Source: a virus
Length of the DNA: 64,000 nucleotides
Virus record (IMG/VR): IMGVR_UViG_3300042545_001167
Location: 1-64,000 of that record
Direction: 5' to 3' (one strand)
Shown: positions 7,415 through 16,647 of the stretch, piece by piece
Layout: each line of letters starts with the position of its first letter
Position numbering within the stretch: the first letter of the stretch is position 1
Program-made: the position numbers and the translations under genes
The notes under the pieces: model-generated
Seen by the model: the letters and a program-made list of their open reading frames with translations, nothing else
Database searches by the model: none
What the model was told of the DNA's origin: nothing

Positions 7415-9187
7415 TTAATTAAATTGAATGTTTCCAGTTCCTAGAGTGAAAGTAGTTACTTTATTACTTCCTACAGTTTGTGTGGTGAAGGTTAGACCTC
7501 CTCCTGGATTACTTATAGTGTAAGTAGTCGAATAACTAAGAATAACGACACCTGAACCACCATTAGAACCAACTCCATTAGTTCCATCACCTACAGCAGC
7601 ACCACCACCGCCACCGCCAGTATTTGTAGTTCCTGAAATTGATGCTCTTGTTGGTGAAGTTCCGCCACCGCTGCCTCCCTGACCGCCACCGCCACTCCCG
7701 CCAGCACCGCCCTGAGATGTATAACTTGCACCAGCACCACCTCCTGCACGAGTAACTGCAGTTCCTGTTATACTTGAAGATAATCCATCTCCACCATTTC
7801 CACCAGTTCCAGATCCAGATGCTGTTGCACCAACTGTTCCAGCACCACCACCACCACCTGAACCATAGTTTGTTGATGTTGACCCTCTTCCACCATTATT
7901 ACCTTCTCCAGAAGTTCCAGTACCTGCAGTTGCAGCACCGACATATTCTTGAGAAGCACCACCACCAGAACCACCATTCGCACCGTTTAGGGAATATGCA
8001 TTAGCACCTTTTCCTCCACCAGTTGAAGTAATAGTTGAGAAGACGGAATTTCCTCCATTAGTTGCATTAGAGATTGCTTGATTTCCTGGAGTACTAAAGT
8101 TTGCAGAGGATGTACCGCCAGCACCACCTGCACCAACTGTTACAGTGTAGTTTGTTGCAGTACTGAAAGTAAATCCTGTTGCAGTTCTATAACCACCAGC
8201 ACCACCGCCACCTCCAATATATCCTCCCCCACCACCACCGCCAGCAATAACGAGGTACTGAACCACTGGTGATGGTGCTCCTTGGAGAGTTATTTTACAA
8301 TAACCATTACTAGTATTTACTCCACCAGTATTAGATTGATTTGTTCCATTATTGTACGAACCACCACCACCGCCACCCTGCAAGTCGGAGCAAGCACAGC
8401 TATTTAATCCACCGCCGCCGCCGCCACTATATCCACCGCCGGCGCCACCAGTGTAGTTAGCGGTTCCACTTCCTCCACCAAATCCACCATCTGCTCTTGT
8501 CCCTGTCCCTCCGGTTCCTCCGTTTATAAAGGAAAGCCCCGGATTTCCTTGTGCTGTAGTACCATTTCCAGTAAATCCACCGCCACCAGAACTTGCGGGT
8601 ACACATCCAGTTCCAGCACCCCCACCACCACCAGCAGTCCCTCCTGCTCCACCAGAACCACCATCTCCTTGATTTCCTGATGTGGAAGTTGTTCCATTTA
8701 ATCTAGAAGCAGTAATTACTCCTGAAGAAGAACCTCCTCCACCACCTGCTACAATTAATGGGACATTGGAATTTGTTGCAACAAAAGTTCCTCCTCCTCC
8801 ACCACCAAAACCTTGGCCACAATCAGCTGTTCCGTTACGACCTAATTGCCCTACAAGAATTTTAATAACATCTCCTTGAGTTAGTGAAAATGTTCCAATC
8901 ATTTTGGCACCATATCCCGGAGTAGTAGCAGTTCCCCCGCCAGCTGCTCCCGCAACTTCTATAGTATAGGTTCCAGTTCGTGGAACAGTCCATAGTTGAA
9001 TTCCACTTGATGTGGTAAAATATGATGCATTATTTAACCAAGAATTAGATGCAGTATCATATGAAGCTAGGAGATTTGCCGTTGAGGGTCCAATATTTCC
9101 AATTTGAGTTCCATTTGTAAACGTAAAAGTTGTAAATGGATATAATCCCAATTGTATAGAAGTAAAAAATAATTGATGTATTACCAT
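7415..9187 (-). CDS. Glycine-rich fibre/adhesin protein, 590 aa
   Basis: An N-terminal beta-rich module (GIQLWTVPRTGTYTIEVAGAAGGG) leads into long Gly-rich stretches (GGGGGG, GGSGGAGGTAGGGG) of the type seen in ALK-like Gly_rich domains and cyanophage fibre tips. Such segments form polyglycine-II bundles in known phage adhesins, so receptor binding is plausible. A longer frame reaches 9250, but that would overlap the previous gene; the ATG at 9187 is two bases past that gene's TAA and gives a clean start. It ends FTLGTGNIQFN. Several repeated CCACCACCGCC-type runs reflect the glycine codons. Confidence 0.8.
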   Translation of the reverse strand: MVIHQLFFTSIQLGLYPFTTFTFTNGTQIGNIGPSTANLLASYDTASNSWLNNASYFTTSSGIQLWTVPRTGTYTIEVAGAAGGGTATTPGYGAKMIGTFSLTQGDVIKILVGQLGRNGTADCGQGFGGGGGGTFVATNSNVPLIVAGGGGGSSSGVITASRLNGTTSTSGNQGDGGSGGAGGTAGGGGGAGTGCVPASSGGGGFTGNGTTAQGNPGLSFINGGTGGTGTRADGGFGGGSGTANYTGGAGGGYSGGGGGGLNSCACSDLQGGGGGGSYNNGTNQSNTGGVNTSNGYCKITLQGAPSPVVQYLVIAGGGGGGGYIGGGGGAGGYRTATGFTFSTATNYTVTVGAGGAGGTSSANFSTPGNQAISNATNGGNSVFSTITSTGGGKGANAYSLNGANGGSGGGASQEYVGAATAGTGTSGEGNNGGRGSTSTNYGSGGGGGAGTVGATASGSGTGGNGGDGLSSSITGTAVTRAGGGAGASYTSQGGAGGSGGGGQGGSGGGTSPTRASISGTTNTGGGGGGAAVGDGTNGVGSNGGSGVVILSYSTTYTISNPGGGLTFTTQTVGSNKVTTFTLGTGNIQFN

Positions 9188-9189
9188 AA

Positions 9190-9699
9190 TTAAGATAACC
9201 CAGCTCCACAAATTACAAAGGTATTTGATGCAACACATAAAATAGTACAAATTCCATATGAGGCAAGTGTTCTATTTCCAGTACTAGTAGTGCCAGCATT
9301 TCTCAAAGTTACGGAACCCTGAGTGATTGTCTGATTTGAACCAGAATCATTATAAACAGAAATTGTGTCACCTACACTAAAAACTGATGCAGGAACGGTT
9401 ACTCCGCCTGTAGTAATTGATATATGTTTTCCAGCATCTGATGCAATTAATGTATACGAAGTAGTTTTTGCATTTTGAGGAACATTTGATGGTCCTTGAG
9501 CACCTGTGGTTCCTTGAGCACCTGTGGTTCCTTGAGCACCTGTGGTTCCTTGAGCACCTGTTGCACCTTGAGCACCTGTTGCACCTTGAGCACCTGTGGT
9601 TCCTTGAGCACCTGTGGTTCCTTGAGCACCTGTGGTTCCTTGAGCACCTGTGGCTCCTTGATAAGTTGTACCTAAAAAACTTGAAAGAGAAGTAGGCAT
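9190..9699 (-). CDS. Collagen-like short fibre protein, 169 aa
   Basis: After [14 protein letters not shown] comes an uninterrupted Gly-X-Y tract of about 17 triplets, mainly GAQ and GTT, ending at [11 protein letters not shown] compact beta-rich C-terminal domain (about 70-169, [19 protein letters not shown]) follows. Collagen-like triple helices are common stiff shafts in phage fibres, and the C-terminal part would act as the trimerising or binding head. The DNA is a tandem 9- and 18-base repeat and may vary in copy number. A TAAATA motif lies just upstream at 9708-9716. Confidence 0.8.
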   Translation of the reverse strand: MPTSLSSFLGTTYQGATGAQGTTGAQGTTGAQGTTGAQGATGAQGATGAQGTTGAQGTTGAQGTTGAQGPSNVPQNAKTTSYTLIASDAGKHISITTGGVTVPASVFSVGDTISVYNDSGSNQTITQGSVTLRNAGTTSTGNRTLASYGICTILCVASNTFVICGAGLS

Positions 9700-9700
9700 T

Positions 9701-12700
9701 TTATTGATTATTTAGATTACTTAGATGATTTTTAATTTTTTGCATTTCTTTTTGAGATTCTTTAAATGCCTCAATTAAAAGACCAATCAAACCATTATAA
9801 TTAACTGTCTTTTTGCCATTGATATTTAATATCAGTTCTGGTAAAACTTTTTCAACTTGTTGAGCAATAACACCAGATGAAGGAGCATTATTATCTACCC
9901 AGTTAAATGTTACACCGTCAAGTTTATTAATTTTTTCTATAGAATTTTGTATGATTTTAATGTTTGTTTTTTCTGTTTCATCAGATAATGATGTAAAAAT
10001 CGTAGCAGATAAGGTTCCTGTAGATGGATTAAATGTAAATTTTGATGATGAAACATTTGTTGCACTAGGTGTTCCTGTTGTAACATCAACAAATGTAGGA
10101 TATCTTGTTGCATTCGTGGAATTGTCATTTGTAATTGAGGAACTTCCGCTAGTTCCTGCTGTACCTTGAGCACCTGTAGTACCTGCTGTACCTTGAGCAC
10201 CATTGCTACCAACAAAACCAGCACTACCCTGAATACCTTGAGGACCACTTGGACCAGCATTAGCATAAACTTCCCAAGTACTTCCATCATAAACTATATC
10301 TGCAGTAATGCCTTTGATATTAAAAGTAAAATCATCAGTAATACCTTCAATTGTTGAACCATTTCTACCTAATGTTAGATTGGTTGTTGCCCAATCTGCA
10401 CCATCCGCAATTCTAATATTATGACCTATTGATGGTGTTGCTGGAAGTGTAATTGTAAAGGTTCCTCCAGAAGTGTCTGCAATTATGCTATCACCATTTA
10501 CTGCAGTATAGTTTGCAGTTTTTCTTACCCATCTATTAATAATTGCTTGTCCTACTACAACATCACCACCATAAGGTGCAAGAGAAACTGTCCCCGCAGC
10601 ACCTACATCAATACTAGGAATGCCAGAAACATCATTAACAGAGAAAATAGAACCAGTGGTAAGGTTATTAGTAATACTGAATAACTGCCCTGCAGAACCT
10701 TCAAAAGAAAGAGTGCCTGAATTTAAAGCGTCATAATGAACAATATCAATAATAGTACCGATTCCCACAGTACCTACACCAGATACTGCTCCAGTATATG
10801 TAAGACTGGTAGAACCATCTGGATTATTTGAACTATTCTTGTAAACGATTTGATTAGCAGATCCTGCTACTGGGCCTGTGATACCTTGGATACCTTGAGT
10901 TCCTGTGGTTCCTTGAGTTCCAAGAATACCTTGGATGCCCTGTGTTCCTGTAGTTCCTTGAGTTCCAAGAATACCTTGGATACCTTGTGTTCCCGTAGTT
11001 CCTTGAGTTCCAAGAATACCTTGGATACCTTGTGTTCCCGTAGTTCCTTGAGTTCCAAGAATACCTTGGATACCTTGTGTTCCCGTAGTTCCTTGAGTTC
11101 CAAGAATACCTTGGACACCTTGGATTCCTTGAGTTCCTTGGACACCTTGGATTCCTTGAGTTCCTTGGACACCTTGGATTCCTTGGACACCTTGGATTCC
11201 TTGAGTTCCTTGGACACCTTGGATTCCTTGGATTCCTTGAGTTCCTTGGACACCTTGAATTCCGGCAGCAAATGGAGTTGTCCAAGAAACACCAGCACCA
11301 GTAGCAATTAAAACACTACCTGCAGCACCTACATTTCCATAAAAGTCTCTTAAAGAACTATCAAGTTCTACTAATCCAACAAATGTAGAAGCACCAGAAA
11401 CTCTTACATCACCTTGAACCGTAAGTTTTGATGTTGGATTTGTGGTTCCTATTCCAATAGAACCTGCGTGATACATCTGTGAAGATGTATCAGAACTATA
11501 AATGGAATAACGGTTGGTTAGAGTTCCATTTACAATTGGAGTTGCTAGATATACACCATAATAATTTGTAAGTTGTCCTGTAAGTGCTACTGTTGGTGCT
11601 CCATAATATCCATAGTAATTGGTGAGAGTTCCAATACCAGTTCCTGATGCAGCACCAACCTGCATAAGGTTATAATGACCATATGCACTGGTTGATGATG
11701 CAGAGTAGTTTGCTGTTGCACCAATATTTGTTGTAGTAAAATTTCCATAAATGGTAGTTGCAGTTGCTTTTTGGACTCCTACAAGATTACGATTTCCATA
11801 CGCAAATCCAGTTACAACAGATTGGTCTACATTAGATCCTTGAAAAACGATGTTAGAAATTCCATAAAGCAAATTAGATGCATAAGAAGAAACATCAGTG
11901 GTGCTGTTTCTAGCAACATAATTATAAAATCCAATTCCAGTAAGTCTTGCAGCAGATGAAGTTCCTGCAACATTAGTAAGGTTATCAAGTCCATATAGAG
12001 TTGAATTATAACTTCCATTTGCAGAAGTTAATGCAGAACTGAATATTGCTGGTTCATAAGATCTAAAAGCAGTTTGAGAAGCATCAAAACTATATACAGT
12101 TTCTGGTTGAACTAATAAAGAAACATTTTGTGCAGTATAACTCTTACTGTCTAATGTATTGAACCAAACTGATTGAGTGCTTCCTATTGAAGTTTCTACC
12201 TTTGTGGTTCCATTAACTTGTAATTTTGTTGTTGCATTTGTGGTTCCTATTCCAACAGAACCAGAAACATAAGCACCACCAGTAACTTGAAGATCTTGAT
12301 CTGCTGTTCCTGTTGATGTTGCTGAACCTATTAATACAGGTCCGTTAGTGAATGTAGAACTCCCAGAAACACTCAATTGTGGAGTGCTTACTGTAGAATC
12401 AGTAACCTGCATTCCTCCAGCAGCAAGTCTAACTCCTAATGGAATTTGTGTAGAACCAATACCAACACCATAATTAAATATCCAAGCATCAGTATTGAGA
12501 CCAGTAAAGGAACCAGACTTAAACCACATTAACTGCTTATAGGTATCTGGTGTTACTTCTCCAGCAGAACTTAAACTAACTAATGGACTACCTTCTGTGG
12601 ATGCAATTGCAATACCACCCGTGTTAGCTGTTGTATCTGTAGAGGTATCATTACCAAGACCATCGGTAACAATACCAACTACAAGATCCTTATCTTTGAT

Positions 12701-14146
12701 TCTAAGTTCGTTAGATATAATATATGATGATGTACCCCCAATTGTGATATTTCCACCAACATAAAGATTAGAACCATCAAAAGTTAAATTGGTAGACCCG
12801 GTAGGATTATTTGATCCATCTTTATAAACAATTTGATTGGCAGAACCTGCTACTGGACCTGTGACACCTTGAATACCTTGAGTACCTTGGACACCTTGAA
12901 TACCTTGAGTACCTTGAGTACCTTGAGTTCCATCAGTTCCTTGAGTTCCTTGAGTTCCTTGAGTTCCAGTAGTTCCTTGGATACCTTGAGTACCTTGGAC
13001 ACCTTGAATACCTTGAGTTCCTTGAACACCTTGAGTTCCAGTAATTCCTTGGATACCTTGGATACCTTGAGTACCTTGGACACCTTGAGTACCTTGGGTT
13101 CCTTGAGTTCCATCAGTTCCTTGAGTTCCAGTAGTTCCTTGGATACCTTGAGTACCTTGGACACCTTGAGTACCTTGGGTTCCTTGAGTTCCTTGAGTTC
13201 CAGTAGTTCCTTGGATACCTTGAGTTCCTTGGATGCCTTGGGTTCCTTGAGTACCTTGGGTTCCTTGAGTTCCATCAGTTCCTTGAGTTCCAGTAGTTCC
13301 TTGGATACCTTGAGTACCTTGGACACCTTGAGTACCTTGGGTTCCTTGAGTTCCATCAGTTCCTTGAGTTCCAGTAGTTCCTTGGATACCTTGAGTTCCT
13401 TGGATGCCTTGGGTTCCTTGAGTACCTTGAGTGCCTGTGGATCCTTGAATGCCTTGGATACCTTGAGTTCCTTGGATACCTTGAGTTCCTTGGACACCTT
13501 GAGTTCCCTGAGTACCCTGAAGTCCTTGAGTGCCTTGAATACCTTGAGTGCCTTGAGTTCCTTGAATACCTTGCGTTCCTACAGATGCCGGCGCCGCCCA
13601 AGAAACACCAGCTCCAATAGCAATTAAAACACTACCTGCAGCACCTACATTTCCATAAAAGTCTCTTAAAGAACTATCAAGTTCTACTAATCCATTAAAT
13701 GTAGAAATTCCAGAAACCGTCAAACTATTGAATGTTGGAGTATCGGAAACCCTTATCGTTGCAATAGCACCTCCAGTAGTGGAAATAGCAATTATGTTAT
13801 TTCCTCTAAAGTCTAAATTTGTTACGCTACCAGCAGTTCCTACAATATTTCCTTCTTCTCTTACTACAATGCCATCAAGAGTTCCTGCACCTGCTTGAGT
13901 AACTGGTTGCCAACTCCAACCACCACTACCATCTGCAACAGGAACATATGTATTATTTCCGGGACTATTATTATTATCGTAGATTGCACCACGAATTCTA
14001 ACATTTCCATCAACATCTAATTCTTGTGTTGCATTTGTGTTTCCAATACCAACCTTACCAGTAACCTCAAGCACTGTCTGACTTTCGGTATATGAACTAA
14101 TACCAATCTTAAGATTTTTTTGACGATTACTGATGAACTTTGCCAT
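9701..14146 (-). CDS. Collagen-like tail fibre with S74 intramolecular chaperone, 1481 aa
   Basis: Layout: an N-terminal attachment domain with [17 protein letters not shown] repeats; a first Gly-X-Y shaft (about 186-430, mainly GTQ/GIQ/GVQ); a beta-rich middle; a second shaft (about 962-1089); a short third Gly-X-Y run near 1300; and a C-terminal Peptidase_S74 chaperone with the Ser1388/Lys1393 dyad in [10 protein letters not shown] followed by a coiled coil. S74 domains trimerise fibres and then cut themselves off just before the Ser, releasing about 94 residues. The flanks of the two shafts ([20 protein letters not shown] and [13 protein letters not shown]) are duplicated. It is a likely long host-recognition fibre. 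Confidence 0.9.
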   Translation of the reverse strand: MAKFISNRQKNLKIGISSYTESQTVLEVTGKVGIGNTNATQELDVDGNVRIRGAIYDNNNSPGNNTYVPVADGSGGWSWQPVTQAGAGTLDGIVVREEGNIVGTAGSVTNLDFRGNNIIAISTTGGAIATIRVSDTPTFNSLTVSGISTFNGLVELDSSLRDFYGNVGAAGSVLIAIGAGVSWAAPASVGTQGIQGTQGTQGIQGTQGLQGTQGTQGVQGTQGIQGTQGIQGIQGSTGTQGTQGTQGIQGTQGIQGTTGTQGTDGTQGTQGTQGVQGTQGIQGTTGTQGTDGTQGTQGTQGTQGIQGTQGIQGTTGTQGTQGTQGTQGVQGTQGIQGTTGTQGTDGTQGTQGTQGVQGTQGIQGIQGITGTQGVQGTQGIQGVQGTQGIQGTTGTQGTQGTQGTDGTQGTQGTQGIQGVQGTQGIQGVTGPVAGSANQIVYKDGSNNPTGSTNLTFDGSNLYVGGNITIGGTSSYIISNELRIKDKDLVVGIVTDGLGNDTSTDTTANTGGIAIASTEGSPLVSLSSAGEVTPDTYKQLMWFKSGSFTGLNTDAWIFNYGVGIGSTQIPLGVRLAAGGMQVTDSTVSTPQLSVSGSSTFTNGPVLIGSATSTGTADQDLQVTGGAYVSGSVGIGTTNATTKLQVNGTTKVETSIGSTQSVWFNTLDSKSYTAQNVSLLVQPETVYSFDASQTAFRSYEPAIFSSALTSANGSYNSTLYGLDNLTNVAGTSSAARLTGIGFYNYVARNSTTDVSSYASNLLYGISNIVFQGSNVDQSVVTGFAYGNRNLVGVQKATATTIYGNFTTTNIGATANYSASSTSAYGHYNLMQVGAASGTGIGTLTNYYGYYGAPTVALTGQLTNYYGVYLATPIVNGTLTNRYSIYSSDTSSQMYHAGSIGIGTTNPTSKLTVQGDVRVSGASTFVGLVELDSSLRDFYGNVGAAGSVLIATGAGVSWTTPFAAGIQGVQGTQGIQGIQGVQGTQGIQGVQGIQGVQGTQGIQGVQGTQGIQGVQGILGTQGTTGTQGIQGILGTQGTTGTQGIQGILGTQGTTGTQGIQGILGTQGTTGTQGIQGILGTQGTTGTQGIQGITGPVAGSANQIVYKNSSNNPDGSTSLTYTGAVSGVGTVGIGTIIDIVHYDALNSGTLSFEGSAGQLFSITNNLTTGSIFSVNDVSGIPSIDVGAAGTVSLAPYGGDVVVGQAIINRWVRKTANYTAVNGDSIIADTSGGTFTITLPATPSIGHNIRIADGADWATTNLTLGRNGSTIEGITDDFTFNIKGITADIVYDGSTWEVYANAGPSGPQGIQGSAGFVGSNGAQGTAGTTGAQGTAGTSGSSSITNDNSTNATRYPTFVDVTTGTPSATNVSSSKFTFNPSTGTLSATIFTSLSDETEKTNIKIIQNSIEKINKLDGVTFNWVDNNAPSSGVIAQQVEKVLPELILNINGKKTVNYNGLIGLLIEAFKESQKEMQKIKNHLSNLNNQ
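10880..11262 (-). repeat. Tandem Gly-X-Y coding repeat (second collagen shaft)
   Basis: Nine-base units encoding GTQ, GIQ, GVQ and GIL triplets, including several near-identical 63-base blocks ([15 protein letters not shown]). It lies inside the 1481-residue fibre gene and keeps the reading frame. Confidence 0.85.
11303..11378 (-). repeat. 76-bp direct repeat, copy A
   Basis: Seventy-six bases identical to 13619-13694 in the same gene. It encodes part of the module that precedes each collagen shaft, indicating recent internal duplication or ongoing conversion. Confidence 0.85.
12857..13590 (-). repeat. Tandem Gly-X-Y coding repeat (first collagen shaft)
   Basis: About 245 codons of GTQ/GIQ/GVQ triplets with occasional GTD. 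The regular nine-base period keeps other frames open, which explains the spurious long ORFs on both strands here. Confidence 0.9.
13619..13694 (-). repeat. 76-bp direct repeat, copy B
   Basis: Identical to 11303-11378; it encodes the module before the first collagen shaft. Confidence 0.85.
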
Positions 14147-14155
14147 TTCTTTATA

Positions 14156-14485
14156 TTAGTTAAGTGTTTCTAGAATACTTGCAATAAACTTCAAAGTAAT
14201 TCCATTACTACCTGATAGAACTAATTTATCTCCACTTTCTAATACTAATTTTCCTGCTAGAAGATTTGCAGTATCATTTGCTGAGATTGGATATTCCCTT
14301 AACATTTCAGTATCAGTAGAACTTCTACGATGAACTAAAGTTACATCTGCAGAAATTACTCCAATATTTGCAACTTGCGCTAAAAGGACGACACCCGTAT
14401 ATCCGACAGGTGCCGAATAAACCTCTGTTGGATTTGTATTTACAACTGTAGTAACTGTCTTGAATACGTTAAGTGCTAGTGCCAT
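14156..14485 (-). CDS. Small beta-rich virion protein, 109 aa
   Basis: It begins MALALNVFKTVTTVVNTNPTEVY and consists of alternating hydrophobic strands (YTGVVLLAQVANIG, VTLVHRR) with no signal peptide. I recall similar short proteins between fibre genes in T4-like cyanophages. The position between the collagen fibre and the beta-helix protein, with gaps of only a few bases, suggests a structural connector or fibre cap. The exact role is unknown. Confidence 0.7.
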   Translation of the reverse strand: MALALNVFKTVTTVVNTNPTEVYSAPVGYTGVVLLAQVANIGVISADVTLVHRRSSTDTEMLREYPISANDTANLLAGKLVLESGDKLVLSGSNGITLKFIASILETLN

Positions 14486-14489
14486 TTGA

Positions 14490-16352
14490 TTAATCTCCTC
14501 CTAGTGCGAGTATGAATGGTGTCATTGTTGAAAACAAACTCTTAGAATAGAATGTTCCACTAATGGTTCCTGTTTGCTGATTAATTACAACACCATCACC
14601 AATTCTAAAATTACCAGATTGGTCAGTTGAAGTAAATACTACAAGACCACCATTGAGAGAATCAGTTTCATTTCCTTGAATTGGTACACCACCATTTTGT
14701 GGAAGTGCAGCTGCAATGTTTGTTCCCGAACCAATATATTCAAGAGAATGTCCCGATGCTAATACTCTACTTTGCTTAAAGAAAGGAACTGTTGTTCCAA
14801 CGCCAATTGCATAAGGAACATTATCAGTAATAGTTATAGTACAGATTCCAGCAGAAATTGGTGTTGATGATTGTATTACGTAATAAGACGGAACAAGATT
14901 TGCTGTTCCTGTTGCCGAATTTATTCCAACATCGGGAGAATTGAAGGTTAGTACTGGTGCCGTTGTATAACCACGACCATTTGAGACCATTTCAACAGAA
15001 GTTACAGAACCATTTTTAACTTCTCCTACGGCAGTTGCAGGAATTCCCCAAGGCGTAGAAGGATTGTCAAAAGTAATATCAACATTCTGGGAGTAACCTG
15101 TTCCACCAGAACTTACAGTTACTCCACCAACAGTATAATAAAGAGTATCAAAGTAAATCACTTGACCGTCAAAAGGTCTTACTACATTTATTTTTACTAT
15201 TCCGCCTGACTGATAAGTATGTGATAAAGTAGAAACTCCGACATAAACTTCAAAAGAAGTTGGTGAAGGAACTCCTGCAACCTCAAAAATATATCCTTTA
15301 TTTCCTGAGGGATAAGTTACAATTCCTGGACCAGAAGAACAAGTAAATGCAAGTCCAACAATCGAAACTCCCATTCCAACATTGAAGTTATGATTTGAAC
15401 CTACCGTAATGGTGGTTAATCCAGTTACATTATTATAAGAAGCATTTGTTACATTTAAAGTTGGGACATTTAAATCTAGAACAAAAGTATCTGAATTCTC
15501 TGCAGATGCACTGGTAACAATACCAGTATATTTAAGGGGACCTCTTCCATCAGCAACTAGTGCATAATTTCCAAATGAAGAGTTGGAGTTTGTTAAATCA
15601 CAAGCAGCACCAGAACCACAATAAACTGCAGTCTCATTGCAAATTGTAAATAGTGATACTAACTGGGCATAACCTTCATTGGTAATTGAGCAACCAATAC
15701 CACCCTGATTGTATTGTGTATAAGAATCTAGGACCATTGACTTTAATGGTCCTATTGCCTTTGATCCATCAATCTTTAGTCCAATACTGTTTGGAATAAA
15801 GTTAGTGCAGTTCTGTATATAAGGTGACTGATTGAAATATCCTACTTGAGTTGGATTGAATGCAAAGATTGCTTTACCAGAATTCAGAGTGCCTGTATAA
15901 GACATCTCTGCAATATAATTTCCATTAGAAACATAGAACAAGTCTTGATTTGCATTCTGTGGAGATACTGATACTTCTCTTAAACTATCTCCAACAATTG
16001 ATACTTGCTCTGGAATAGTGAGAGGATTATTTTCTAGATAAGATCCAGCACTAATTTTAATAACTGTTCCTGTTGTTGCTGTTGTAAGTGCTGCTCCGAT
16101 TGTTCTTTTTGCGTCTCCAAGTTTTTTTCCTGTATTGGTGTCGCTTCCATCTTGCGTAACATAAAGTATATTAGTAACTGTTGCTCCAGCACCAAGTCTT
16201 ACAATATCGGTGCCGATACCTGCTCTTTCTCTACGGGCATATAACTCTGCATCATATGTATTAAGCCCAAGTTCTCCCAAAGGCAAATCACTTACCTGCG
16301 GCGATTTACCGGGAACTGCTGACCTTTTTATCTTAATATTTGGATCCGCCAT
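14490..16352 (-). CDS. Beta-helix tail-spike/fibre-type protein, 620 aa
   Basis: The N-terminus (IKIKRSAVPGKSPQVSDLPL, then GELGLNTYDAELYARR) resembles the attachment domain found at the start of phage receptor-binding proteins such as Mtd-type fibres. From about residue 62 it reads as a right-handed parallel beta-helix: ILYVTQDGSDTNTGKKL, TIGAALTTATTGTVIKISAG, then stacked strands including DLTNSNSSFGNYALVADG. The same beta-helix phrasing occurs in the 1944-residue protein at 37157, so the two are related. The likely role is a baseplate-attached spike. No hydrolase active site could be identified. Confidence 0.8.
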   Translation of the reverse strand: MADPNIKIKRSAVPGKSPQVSDLPLGELGLNTYDAELYARRERAGIGTDIVRLGAGATVTNILYVTQDGSDTNTGKKLGDAKRTIGAALTTATTGTVIKISAGSYLENNPLTIPEQVSIVGDSLREVSVSPQNANQDLFYVSNGNYIAEMSYTGTLNSGKAIFAFNPTQVGYFNQSPYIQNCTNFIPNSIGLKIDGSKAIGPLKSMVLDSYTQYNQGGIGCSITNEGYAQLVSLFTICNETAVYCGSGAACDLTNSNSSFGNYALVADGRGPLKYTGIVTSASAENSDTFVLDLNVPTLNVTNASYNNVTGLTTITVGSNHNFNVGMGVSIVGLAFTCSSGPGIVTYPSGNKGYIFEVAGVPSPTSFEVYVGVSTLSHTYQSGGIVKINVVRPFDGQVIYFDTLYYTVGGVTVSSGGTGYSQNVDITFDNPSTPWGIPATAVGEVKNGSVTSVEMVSNGRGYTTAPVLTFNSPDVGINSATGTANLVPSYYVIQSSTPISAGICTITITDNVPYAIGVGTTVPFFKQSRVLASGHSLEYIGSGTNIAAALPQNGGVPIQGNETDSLNGGLVVFTSTDQSGNFRIGDGVVINQQTGTISGTFYSKSLFSTMTPFILALGGD

Positions 16353-16383
16353 TCAATCCTCTCATTGATGGTATATACCGTAG

Positions 16384-16401
16384 AACTCTTATATAAGAGT
16401 T
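16384..16401. other. 18-bp perfect palindrome
   Basis: AACTCTTATATAAGAGTT is its own reverse complement and can form a 7-bp stem with an ATAT loop. It sits between the late promoter at 16406 and the ATG at 16352, i.e. inside the expected 5' untranslated leader, so it may stabilise the mRNA. No T-tract follows, which argues against a terminator. Confidence 0.5.
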
Positions 16402-16405
16402 TCTA

Positions 16406-16414
16406 TTATTTATC
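16406..16414 (-). promoter_or_regulatory. T4-like late promoter GATAAATAA
   Basis: A TATAAATA-type box on the minus strand, overlapping the stop codon of the small coiled-coil gene and lying about 54 bases before the start of the beta-helix gene 14490..16352. Confidence 0.7.
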
Positions 16415-16598
16415 AAAAATCTTCTTCTGTTTTTGTTCCTCTTTTTGGTTTCTTCAGTTTCTCAATTTCTGCACTCAAATCACTTACTGTAATATTGAGT
16501 TTTTCTACTTGAGTTTCTAATACGATATTTTGATTGAATAACTCAAAAGTTTTTTGTTGATACTTTGAAAGAACCAACTTCAAATCTTCTTCACTCAT
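16413..16598 (-). CDS. Small coiled-coil protein, 61 aa
   Basis: The sequence MSEEDLKLVLSKYQQKTFEL and the following 30 residues form a continuous heptad-like helix (about 5-49) with a basic tail and an acidic end (KPKRGTKTEEDF). Short coiled coils among fibre genes often serve as fibre-assembly or scaffolding factors; this is only an inference. The ATG directly follows a T7 run that ends a terminator hairpin, so ribosome loading must use the short AGAGATGG leader made from the embedded late promoter. Confidence 0.75.
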   Translation of the reverse strand: MSEEDLKLVLSKYQQKTFELFNQNIVLETQVEKLNITVSDLSAEIEKLKKPKRGTKTEEDF

Positions 16599-16628
16599 AA
16601 AAAAATAGACCCATCTCTGGGTCTATTT
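16596..16628 (-). terminator. Intrinsic terminator abutting a start codon
   Basis: On the minus strand a 10-bp stem (AAATAGACCC with GGGTCTATTT, loop AGAGAT) is followed by seven T residues that run straight into the ATG at 16598. It would end transcripts from the 680-residue fibre gene upstream. The upstream stem arm also contains part of the late promoter at 16623-16631. Confidence 0.8.
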
Positions 16629-16631
16629 ATT
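16623..16631 (-). promoter_or_regulatory. T4-like late promoter AATAAATAG inside the terminator stem
   Basis: The late box overlaps the 5' arm of the terminator hairpin. Transcripts starting about 6 bases downstream would lack that arm and so escape termination, while read-through transcripts from upstream would form the hairpin. Confidence 0.6.
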
Positions 16632-16647
16632 AGTTTTCAGTTAAACT

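Noticed and set aside
7415-9250. Longer N-terminus of the glycine-rich fibre, with a hydrophobic signal-like stretch
   Set aside because: The extension from 9188 to 9250 overlaps the previous gene in another frame; the apparent hydrophobic leader is an artefact of that overlap.
9480-9665. Repeats resembling a CRISPR-like array
   Set aside because: The units are 9-18 bases, encode Gly-X-Y triplets in frame and have no unique spacers.
10850-11311. Plus-strand 153-codon frame in the second collagen shaft
   Set aside because: A repeat-driven shadow of the 1481-residue fibre gene; it has no ribosome site and its composition is that of an antisense repeat.
12833-13627. Long open frames on both strands inside the collagen-like region
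   Set aside because: They are by-products of the nine-base Gly-X-Y repeat: low-complexity Ser/Leu/Lys proteins with no start signals, overlapping a well supported fibre frame.
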